A stretch of 5,092 nucleotides of DNA, from contig JAFAQP010000088.1 of the NCBI GenBank assembly GCA_019246385.1, forward strand, positions 1 through 5,092, written 5' to 3'. A model generated the notes under the pieces. It saw nothing but the letters and a program-made list of their open reading frames with translations, had not been told where the DNA came from and made no database searches. Position numbers and translations under genes: made by a program. Shown here in pieces: positions 1 to 4,549 of the stretch (position 1 is its first letter; every line of letters starts with the position of its first letter). This DNA is from Patescibacteria group bacterium (lineage in GTDB: Bacteria; Patescibacteriota; Minisyncoccia; Phycocordibacterales; Phycocordibacteraceae).

Positions 1-1425
1 TACAAATATGCACGCGATTTTTTACGCGCAGAAATCATCCGGAAATATCAAAAGCATCAATTTCAAGAAGAAGTCCGGCGGCAGCTGCGGGAACAGCTTC
101 TCGAAAAGCTGGGCTGGGGATGGCACTCTTTTGAGGGCGCTTCTAACGATGCGAATGTATACGATTCGATTCACTCCAAAGAGCCCGTTCCCGCTTCAAG
201 CGTAAAAAACGTACAGATCAAAATAGTCGGAACAGCATCCGGTGAGGGGCCAGAATATAAAGGGTCTTCGACGATCCTTCCGGGACATATCGATCCGGAA
301 AACGTATCGCTCGCTAAACGAAGGGCCCAAGATATATCGCCGACCGTAAAACAAGTGCTTAAGGAGTTCGGCATGAGGTTCGATGGTAAAACAGCTGTAT
401 TGGGCAAAGAGCTTGAATTCAGTAACGAAGAAATAGAAGAGATGGCGCGCGCCGCTAAGAAGATACCCGGGATATATCCGGTCGAAAACGAGACTACGGC
501 CGCATTTCTTCTTATACGCGAATATAATGCCGGGAATGTACGTGATTCGAAGACAAAGACTCTGCTCGACAAGATAGTGGCTGAAAAACGTGGCGTTGAA
601 ATAACGGTAACGTACGATAATACAAAAAAAGAAAAGAAAATTTATCCGCTTCCTTTCGCTATTCTCGCTTTAGGACTTATCAGGTATCTGCCACGCCAGA
701 AGATCAGAGAAAGGTTCGGACCAAGCGTTGATCTGCCAAATCGCGAATTTTCGGAGATATGGAAGGAAGCGTCAAAAGTAGGCGTACGTGAAGCGGGGAG
801 AATGAGCGAACGCTTTATAATCGACGAACTGAATCCGTATCTCGGTACAAAGCAGGATGATATCGGATACATGGATACGGTCATCAAGGGCGTCCAAGAA
901 GGCAAAGCAAGCAAAGCTTTCGCTGAAGTTGAAAAACGTCGGACGGAAAAAGAAGCGGAACTGCTCGCACTGAAGGAACAATCAGCATCGGAGATTTCTG
1001 GACCGGCAATGAAGGCAAGATCGCCTCTGAGCGACATAGAAAATTACATACACGCTCCTATAGACGATCTGGAAAAAGAACTTTCATTGGATCTTCTCTA
1101 CAGATGGCAGAAACGGGATCAAGAAGTGCGTGCTGATCATAAAGATCTTGTTCCGGGGGAAGAAGCGTATTGGCGAGATGCCTCTAAAGTTGCATGGGCG
1201 AAGGAAGCCTCGCGTTGGCTTATCCACTTCATGCAAGTCTATTCTGAGAGCGCAGGGCCTGCAGGAGAAGATGCGGTGTATGCGGATCTTGCCCGAACGA
1301 TACGAAAAATGCAGGCACAAAAGAGGTTCGTTCCTGATGTTCCAGAGAGGAAAAATATACGTAGCAGCATAGTTCCAAAAGAAAAGAAAGAAAGATATAA
1401 AAGGAGAAAAAAGATCAAACCATAA
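1..1425 (+). CDS. OmpA-like domain protein of unknown function, 5'-truncated by the window
   Basis: The frame is open from base 1 to TAA at 1423-1425 (474 residues visible), so the true start lies upstream; the in-frame GTG at 355 is internal. Residues 71-124 resemble the core of the OmpA C-terminal (peptidoglycan-associating) fold: a strand VQIKIVG, then TASGEG, a loop, then NVSLAKRRA (101-109) and a helix ending KEFG. This matches the family pattern strand-G-x-(A/T)-(S/D)-x-E/x-G...N-x-x-L-(S/A)-x-x-RA. The usual ligand-binding Asp after the first strand appears replaced by Ala/Ser, while the Arg in the RA motif is kept. A short hydrophobic stretch (about 218-228) is too short for a secure membrane helix. 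A charged, probably coiled helix follows (about 302-326), and the last 15 residues are mostly Lys/Arg. Half of the Ile codons (16 of 32) are ATA, against 12 of 44 in the Nudix, MOSC and atpB genes, hinting at a different origin or expression level. The OmpA assignment is inference; the function is unknown. Confidence 0.8.
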   Translation, partial: YKYARDFLRAEIIRKYQKHQFQEEVRRQLREQLLEKLGWGWHSFEGASNDANVYDSIHSKEPVPASSVKNVQIKIVGTASGEGPEYKGSSTILPGHIDPENVSLAKRRAQDISPTVKQVLKEFGMRFDGKTAVLGKELEFSNEEIEEMARAAKKIPGIYPVENETTAAFLLIREYNAGNVRDSKTKTLLDKIVAEKRGVEITVTYDNTKKEKKIYPLPFAILALGLIRYLPRQKIRERFGPSVDLPNREFSEIWKEASKVGVREAGRMSERFIIDELNPYLGTKQDDIGYMDTVIKGVQEGKASKAFAEVEKRRTEKEAELLALKEQSASEISGPAMKARSPLSDIENYIHAPIDDLEKELSLDLLYRWQKRDQEVRADHKDLVPGEEAYWRDASKVAWAKEASRWLIHFMQVYSESAGPAGEDAVYADLARTIRKMQAQKRFVPDVPERKNIRSSIVPKEKKERYKRRKKIKP

Positions 1426-1429
1426 ATCA

Positions 1430-1462
1430 AAAAAACCGCACGAATTAATCGTGCGGTTTTTT
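1430..1462. terminator. Bidirectional intrinsic terminator between convergent genes
   Basis: A perfect 14-bp inverted repeat pairs 1430-1443 (six A, then CCGCACGA) with 1449-1462 (TCGTGCGG, then six T) around a 5-nt loop ATTAA. The GC-rich 8-bp core with a U-tract on the 3' side of either strand is the classic Rho-independent shape in both directions. It starts 5 bases after the stop of the + strand gene and lies 21 bases past the stop of the - strand gene, so one hairpin can serve both. Confidence 0.93.
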
Positions 1463-1482
1463 GTTTGGTAGCCAGTTTAAGC

Positions 1483-2574
1483 CTAGATCGACATGTCGCG
1501 AAGGACATCCGCATTCAGCGTTTCGCTTCCAGAAGCGTCAAGACGGATAGAGTCTCCGTTCTTGTAGCTCGCCCACGGAACAGAAACACGGTTCTTGTTC
1601 CAGACTGTTGCGCCTGAGGCCACATTCACCGTATAGCTGTTTCCATTCGCTTGTTTCAGCGTGAAGGAACCATTGCCTACTGCGGAGATGGTTCCGACGT
1701 AGAGTCTGTCGCCTGCCGGAACGCCGTTGCCATGGTTCGAAGAAGAAACGGACCCGGAAAGGCTGCCGCTTGAGCCGCCCGAGACGTTCACGTTCACTTG
1801 CGCTTCAAGCGCCGAAATGCGCGAGAGAAGCGAAGTTATCTCCGTCTGCAGCTGAGCCACCAGGTTCGAGAGTGCCTGCATATCGCTTCCGGTTGAGGCG
1901 TTCGCCGAAGCGTTCACCGTAAAGCCTGCCGAAGCGAGCCTGCTGCTGGATACTCCGCTCAGTCTAAGCGAGGTATTGCCGACCGCCGTACCGGAAGGAA
2001 TGCTGATGCTTGAAGAGACGTTTCCGCTGGCGTCAGCCGTGAGCGTCGTCATATTGCTGCCATTGAAGTTCACGGTCACCGATTCATACGGTACGAATCC
2101 GCTACCTGAGAAGGAGAGCTGCGATCCCACTCCTCCTGAAGGTGAGTTCAATGTGACCGATGCAACGCCGCTGCCGGAATTGGAACTGCCGTTCGATGTG
2201 CTGCCGCTGCCGGTCGTGGTGAAGGTTTGGTCGGTGGAACTCGCCATTCCGTTATTAGAGTCAGAGGACAGGACTGAGAAATGATAAGTGGTATTAGGCG
2301 AAAGCCCCGTGAGGGTGACCGTGTGGGTCATACCGAGGCTCGAATCGAGCGCCGTCTGAGTGGAATAGACGTTGCTTGAGCCGTACGATACCTGCGAATT
2401 GGCGTTCGTGCTCGTATTCCATGTGATGACCGCCGTATTCGATGAAGGCGTTACCACCACGTTCGAGACCGAGCCAGTGTCAGCCCGCGCGACCAAGGAT
2501 GCTCCAAAAAAGAGCCCAAGGGCGGCAAGGGCGATACCTGCATACCAAGATCCCTTAGTAAGTGTGTGTTCCAT
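1483..2574 (-). CDS. Secreted FN3 / Ig-like / coiled-coil / DUF5666-like surface protein
   Basis: This 363-residue protein is probably exported and exposed at the cell surface. Residues 1-31 form a signal peptide: basic start, hydrophobic stretch 12-28, and an A-R-A cleavage site before D32. Residues about 35-121 are a fibronectin type III domain with W52, the LSPNTTYHF turn (91-99) and a final TFTTT strand. A Gly/Ser/Asn linker (122-136) leads to a second beta-sandwich (about 137-221) with the GSGFVPYESV motif of Ig/IPT-like domains. Residues 232-260 follow an exact 3-4 heptad (M232, L235, V239, L242, I246, L249, I253, L256, V260), with mainly beta-branched residues at a and Leu at d, which favours a parallel dimer. 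After another Ser/Gly linker, residues 289-363 look like a DUF5666 barrel (YVGTISAVGNGSFTLKQ, then NGDSIRL). There is no LPXTG motif or C-terminal anchor helix. The start is the ATG directly after the signal-peptide upstream region; no Shine-Dalgarno is visible. Binding to a surface or partner is inference from the domains. Confidence 0.9.
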   Translation of the reverse strand: MEHTLTKGSWYAGIALAALGLFFGASLVARADTGSVSNVVVTPSSNTAVITWNTSTNANSQVSYGSSNVYSTQTALDSSLGMTHTVTLTGLSPNTTYHFSVLSSDSNNGMASSTDQTFTTTGSGSTSNGSSNSGSGVASVTLNSPSGGVGSQLSFSGSGFVPYESVTVNFNGSNMTTLTADASGNVSSSISIPSGTAVGNTSLRLSGVSSSRLASAGFTVNASANASTGSDMQALSNLVAQLQTEITSLLSRISALEAQVNVNVSGGSSGSLSGSVSSSNHGNGVPAGDRLYVGTISAVGNGSFTLKQANGNSYTVNVASGATVWNKNRVSVPWASYKNGDSIRLDASGSETLNADVLRDMSI

Positions 2575-2584
2575 ATATGCTGAG

Positions 2585-2590
2585 ATTATG
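2585..2590 (-). promoter_or_regulatory. Candidate -10 box of the FN3/DUF5666 gene
   Basis: On the - strand this hexamer reads CATAAT (5 of 6 to TATAAT) and ends 10 nt before the ATG. Transcription would then begin about 3-4 nt upstream of the start codon, giving a nearly leaderless mRNA. There is no TG extension and no good -35 hexamer; a TAAGTTT direct repeat occupies the -35 position. The call is made mainly by analogy with the other promoters in the window. Confidence 0.35.
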
Positions 2591-2607
2591 CGCGTGTTAA
2601 TGCTTCT

Positions 2608-2624
2608 AAACTTAAAGAAACTTA
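2608..2624. repeat. Phased direct repeat AAACTTA x2 in the divergent promoter region
   Basis: AAACTTA occurs at 2608-2614 and again at 2618-2624, a 10-bp period, so both copies face the same side of the helix. Read on the - strand it is TAAGTTT twice, located at about -35 and -45 of the FN3/DUF5666 gene. It could be a regulator-binding site or an A/T-rich upstream element. The repeat is seen directly; its function is inferred. Confidence 0.4.
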
Positions 2625-2635
2625 CCTCGAACGCA

Positions 2636-2654
2636 ATGAATAGAAGATGAATAG
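2636..2654. repeat. Phased direct repeat ATGAATAG x2 upstream of the Nudix gene
   Basis: The 8-mer ATGAATAG is at 2636-2643 and 2647-2654, an 11-bp period, close to one helical turn. The second copy ends 8 bp before the extended -10 of the Nudix gene, so the pair covers roughly -42 to -24, where an activator or repressor could contact RNA polymerase. The repeat is exact; the regulatory role is inferred. Confidence 0.4.
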
Positions 2655-2662
2655 GTATGGAG

Positions 2663-2671
2663 TGATATCAT
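2663..2671 (+). promoter_or_regulatory. Extended -10 promoter of the Nudix gene (leaderless)
   Basis: TG-A-TATCAT is an extended -10 (hexamer 5 of 6 to TATAAT) whose last T is 7 nt before the ATG at 2679. The transcript would start at or within a base or two of the start codon. No -35 is visible, as is tolerated with a TG extension. The identical 10-mer GTGATATCAT precedes atpB. TGATATCA is also a perfect 8-bp palindrome, so a protein-binding site is an alternative reading. Confidence 0.55.
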
Positions 2672-2678
2672 TTCGCGT

Positions 2679-3263
2679 ATGAATCCTGATAGGGGTTATC
2701 GGAAAGCCAACATGCCGGAAGGAGCGAAGCGGGTGTTCGAAGGGAAGATATTCGATGTATACCAATGGGAGCAGGAGCTCTATGACGGCTCTACTACTAT
2801 CTTTGAGCGCATTACCCGTCCGGATACCGTGGTAGTATTCCCCGTGCTCCAGGACGGCCGCATTCTCCTCATTGAAGATTCCCAGCCTGACAGAGAGACG
2901 GTACTTACGCCGCCTTCCGGACGCATTGAAGAAGGAGAAACGCCCGAAAATGCAGCAAGGCGCGAACTTCTGGAGGAAACGGGCCACAGCGTAGAGGCTC
3001 TCCACCCTTTGTTTGCTGAAAGACCTCTCAATAAACTGGACTGGATGATTTATGGGTTCATAGGCCGCGGAGCAAAAAAAGTACGCGAGCCGACGCCTGA
3101 CGCAGGTGAAAAAATCGCTCTTCGCCCGCTTTCTTTCGAAGAAATGATCGAAACGTGCATGAAGCGGGGCCGCGGGTTTAAAACGGATTTCGGCAATGTG
3201 TTCTTCGAGGCGCTTTTAGATTCCGAAAAAATGGATGCGCTCAAAAAAAGTTTTTTTGGTTGA
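2679..3263 (+). CDS. Nudix hydrolase (ADP-ribose pyrophosphatase-like)
   Basis: This is a 194-residue cytoplasmic hydrolase expected to cleave a nucleoside diphosphate linked to another group (X) in a metal-dependent way. The Nudix box is complete at residues 81-103: G81, E87, R95-E96, E99-E100 and G102 fit G-x5-E-x7-R-E-U-x-E-E-x-G-U, except that the last hydrophobic position is H103. The preceding PPSGRIEEGE and the N-terminal half (FEGKIFDVYQWEQ, about 20-32, then a beta-rich TVVVFPVLQDGRILLIEDS) resemble the ADP-ribose pyrophosphatase/NudF-type group, but the substrate cannot be read from sequence alone. The first ATG is preferred because it sits 7 nt after an extended -10; Met12 is an alternative. 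No Shine-Dalgarno is present. The gene ends in A7-G-T7, a slippage-prone run, just before TGA. It is divergent from the FN3/DUF5666 gene and followed 34 bp later by tRNA-Ala. Confidence 0.93.
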   Translation: MNPDRGYRKANMPEGAKRVFEGKIFDVYQWEQELYDGSTTIFERITRPDTVVVFPVLQDGRILLIEDSQPDRETVLTPPSGRIEEGETPENAARRELLEETGHSVEALHPLFAERPLNKLDWMIYGFIGRGAKKVREPTPDAGEKIALRPLSFEEMIETCMKRGRGFKTDFGNVFFEALLDSEKMDALKKSFFG

Positions 3264-3288
3264 AGGACGACACGAAAGCCGATACAGT
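3260..3288 (+). promoter_or_regulatory. Candidate -35/-10 promoter of tRNA-Ala
   Basis: TTGAAG at 3260-3265 (4 of 6 to TTGACA) and TACAGT at 3283-3288 (4 of 6 to TATAAT) are separated by exactly 17 bp. The -10 ends 9 bp before the mature tRNA 5' end, which would leave only a few bases of 5' leader for RNase P. The -35 overlaps the stop codon of the Nudix gene. Each box is imperfect, so confidence comes mainly from spacing and position. Confidence 0.42.
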
Positions 3289-3297
3289 AGCTTTGCC

Positions 3298-3368
3298 GGG
3301 CCTATAGTTCAGCGGTAGAACGCGTCCATGGCATGGACGAGGTCGGGGTTCGACTCCCCGTAGGTCCA
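3298..3368 (+). tRNA. tRNA-Ala (anticodon GGC)
   Basis: A full cloverleaf can be folded. The acceptor 3298-3304 pairs with 3361-3367, and its third pair is G3300:U3365, the G3:U70 wobble that is the main identity element for alanyl-tRNA synthetase. The D stem is GTTC/GAAC (3307-3310/3318-3321) with loop AGCGGTA. The anticodon stem is CGTCC/GGACG (3323-3327/3335-3339) with loop ATGGCAT, giving anticodon GGC at 3330-3332, which reads GCC/GCU. The T stem is CGGGG/CCCCG (3344-3348/3356-3360) with loop TTCGACT. The discriminator is A3368. CCA is not encoded (the next bases are CAC), so it must be added by a nucleotidyltransferase. The variable loop has 4 nt (3340-3343), at the short end. Confidence 0.97.
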
Positions 3369-3379
3369 CACATACGCAG

Positions 3380-3416
3380 CATGTAAGGAGATAATGGAGT
3401 AATTTCTCCCTGCATG
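3380..3416. other. Hairpin / inverted repeat between tRNA-Ala and the MOSC gene
   Basis: Bases 3380-3391 pair with 3405-3416 over 12 positions with one G:U pair (3384:3412) and one A-C mismatch (3386:3410), leaving a 13-nt loop. The right arm covers the TG of the extended -10 of the MOSC gene. There is no T-run after it, so it is not a classic terminator. It may aid processing or ending of the tRNA transcript, or act as an operator for the MOSC promoter. The pairing is seen; the role is open. Confidence 0.45.
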
Positions 3417-3423
3417 GGATAAT
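3415..3423 (+). promoter_or_regulatory. Extended -10 promoter of the MOSC gene
   Basis: TG-G-GATAAT is an extended -10 (hexamer 5 of 6). It ends 4 nt before the ATG at 3428 and 7 nt before the adjacent second ATG at 3431. By analogy with the Nudix promoter, transcription may begin at or near the second ATG, which would then be the real start. The AAGGAG at 3385-3390 is too far upstream to act as a Shine-Dalgarno. Confidence 0.5.
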
Positions 3424-3427
3424 TGTT

Positions 3428-4009
3428 ATGATGAAGCTAGAAGGTCGCGTCGATTCGGTTTACAGAAGCGAGAATGGCGTCGAAAAATATCCGCAACAAT
3501 TTATTGAAGTTGACTTGGAAGGCATCCTCGGAGACTCGCACGCGGGTTTTTCAAGATCTGCCGGCGGCAGAAAAAGCGAAAGGCGGTATCCTAGAGGCAC
3601 CAAAATACGAAATTATCGTCAGTGGTCTGCGGTATCTATAGAAGAGCTCGCGATTATTGCGGAAAATATGGGAATACCCTCGATAGATCCGGGATGGATC
3701 GGAGCGAATGTGGCACTTCGGGGTGTACCCGAGTTTACTCAATTGCCTAAAGGAAGCACATTCGCTTTTCCTGAAAAAGCGGTGCTTTTGGTCGAGGAAG
3801 CGAACTTGCCGTGTACGGCGCCCGGCGATGTCATCGGCTCCAAATATTCTGGCAGGAACTTCAGACCAAATCTTTTTCCGAAAGCCGCCATGGGTAGAAG
3901 AGGCTTAGTAGGAGTGGTTGAAAGACCAGGGATCATCAGAATCGATGATGTCGTCATTGTTGAGGTGTATGAACCAAAAATTTACTCCCTGCCGCCTCTG
4001 ACGCATTAA
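3428..4009 (+). CDS. Stand-alone MOSC-domain protein
   Basis: This 193-residue soluble protein consists essentially of one MOSC domain, a beta-barrel fold known from the molybdenum-cofactor sulfurase C-terminus and from YiiM/YcbX-type proteins. Visible family features are G32-I-x-G-D-S-H-A-G (32-40), RQWSAVSIEEL (64-74), IGANVALRG (91-99), the conserved Cys C129 in a NLPCTAPGD context (126-134), and near the end GRRGLVGVVERPGIIRIDD (156-174), equivalent to the family's GRRG...G.(V/I)R.GD. C129 is the expected sulfur-carrying or cofactor-contacting residue. Family members transfer sulfur or work with molybdenum cofactor, for example in detoxifying N-hydroxylated bases; which applies here is unknown, and no cofactor-synthesis or partner gene is in view. 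The start is one of two adjacent ATGs; the second (3431) fits the promoter spacing slightly better and would remove one residue. It stands 59 bp after tRNA-Ala and 57 bp before the next gene. Confidence 0.87.
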   Translation: MMKLEGRVDSVYRSENGVEKYPQQFIEVDLEGILGDSHAGFSRSAGGRKSERRYPRGTKIRNYRQWSAVSIEELAIIAENMGIPSIDPGWIGANVALRGVPEFTQLPKGSTFAFPEKAVLLVEEANLPCTAPGDVIGSKYSGRNFRPNLFPKAAMGRRGLVGVVERPGIIRIDDVVIVEVYEPKIYSLPPLTH

Positions 4010-4048
4010 TTCGTCCACTCCCGTCTATTGCGGAAAAGTTGGCTACTC

Positions 4049-4057
4049 TGCTAGTGT
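4049..4057 (+). promoter_or_regulatory. Weak candidate extended -10 of the DUF1003-like gene
   Basis: TG-C-TAGTGT has the TG extension and the most conserved -10 bases (TA...T) but only 3 of 6 matches. It ends 9 nt before the ATG at 4067, the same distance as in atpB. TTGCGG at 4028-4033, 18 bp upstream, could be a poor -35. The call depends on position more than on sequence. No Shine-Dalgarno lies before this gene. Confidence 0.28.
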
Positions 4058-4066
4058 TAGCTCCGT

Positions 4067-4510
4067 ATGGCGCGGGACCCAAAAAAAATGCAGCTTTTCG
4101 AACATGTCACGACCTGGATAGGCTCTGTGCCTTCTCTCGTGCTCCATACGCTTTTCTTTGTCGGCTCGTTTATCGCCGGCATCCTCCATCTTGCGGACTG
4201 GAATACGGTGCTGCTGGTCCTCACGACCCTCGTTTCACTCGAAGCCATTTACCTTTCCATATTCATTCAGATGACCGTGAACCGGCACGCTGAAGAGCTT
4301 GAAGATGTGAGCGAGGACATCGACGAGATCCAGGAGGACATCGACGAGATCCAGGAGGACGTCGACGAAATTCAGGGCGACGTCGAAGAACTTTCCGAAG
4401 AGGACGAAGCGGAAATGAACGGCCGCGCGAAAGAGCAGGTGTCATTGGAACAATTGACACAGGATGTCCGGCGGGTCTTGGAGGATCTCGAAACCCTGAA
4501 AAAGCAATAA
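4067..4510 (+). CDS. DUF1003-like small membrane protein with acidic coiled-coil tail
   Basis: This 147-residue protein has two probable membrane helices, about residues 21-43 and 46-68, joined by a short turn (LADWN). The SLEAIYLSIFIQMTVNR stretch (57-73) resembles the end of the DUF1003 core. Residues 76-116 hold 24 Asp/Glu among 41 positions with no Lys or Arg. They carry exact 3-4 heptad spacing (L78, V81, I85, I88, I92, I95, V99, I102, V106, L109), so this is a long, very acidic coiled coil. A second heptad helix follows at 127-144 (L127, L130, V134, V137, L141, L144). The heptads come from a tandem DNA repeat. The tail is probably cytoplasmic, judging from R73 just after the second helix, but topology is inferred. 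The first ATG is chosen; Met8 is possible. It ends 39 bp before atpB, the place where an atpI or atpZ accessory gene often sits, though it shows no clear similarity to either. Function is unknown. Confidence 0.85.
   Translation: MARDPKKMQLFEHVTTWIGSVPSLVLHTLFFVGSFIAGILHLADWNTVLLVLTTLVSLEAIYLSIFIQMTVNRHAEELEDVSEDIDEIQEDIDEIQEDVDEIQGDVEELSEEDEAEMNGRAKEQVSLEQLTQDVRRVLEDLETLKKQ
4316..4378 (+). repeat. Three tandem 21-bp units encoding acidic heptads
   Basis: Units at 4316-4336 and 4337-4357 are identical over all 21 bases and encode DIDEIQE. The unit at 4358-4378 differs at five bases and encodes DVDEIQG. A further degenerate copy follows (4379-4399, DVEELSE). The period equals one coiled-coil heptad, so changes in copy number keep both the frame and the a/d register. 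The two identical units point to recent duplication. Confidence 0.9.
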
Positions 4511-4531
4511 CTTTTTTCGGAAAAACGACCG

Positions 4532-4540
4532 TGATATCAT
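4532..4540 (+). promoter_or_regulatory. Extended -10 promoter of atpB
   Basis: TG-A-TATCAT, identical to the element before the Nudix gene, ends 9 nt before the ATG at 4550. The mRNA would have a leader of about 2-3 nt. No Shine-Dalgarno and no convincing -35 are visible (only a T-run at 4512-4517). It implies that the ATP synthase genes have a promoter of their own at atpB, separate from the gene upstream. Confidence 0.55.
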
Positions 4541-4549
4541 CCCTCTGAC

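Noticed and set aside
355..1425. GTG at 355 as the start of the first gene
   Set aside because: The same frame is open without a stop back to base 1, and the OmpA-like motif lies upstream of this GTG, so the gene is longer and begins outside the window.
1976..2284. 102-codon open frame on the + strand inside the FN3/DUF5666 gene
   Set aside because: It is antisense to a gene with a clear signal peptide and domains. Its length follows from the Ser/Thr/Asn/Gly-rich codons of that gene.
3243..3257. A7-G-T7 at the end of the Nudix gene as a terminator or a programmed frameshift site
   Set aside because: The arms are only A:T with a 1-nt centre, so no stable hairpin forms. The A-run is not in the X-XXY-YYZ phase, and a -1 shift adds only about 17 unremarkable residues ending inside the tRNA.
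4050..4061. GCTA-GTGT-TAGC inverted repeat before the DUF1003-like gene
   Set aside because: Four-bp arms are too short to stand out from chance; the position fits a weak promoter better.
4039..4293. 84-codon + strand frame starting before the DUF1003-like gene
   Set aside because: It overlaps almost fully with the membrane protein in another frame and lacks a membrane helix, domain or plausible start signal.
4511..4526. T-run, CGG and A-run after the DUF1003-like gene as a terminator
   Set aside because: The possible stem is A:T only, with no GC-rich core and almost no loop.
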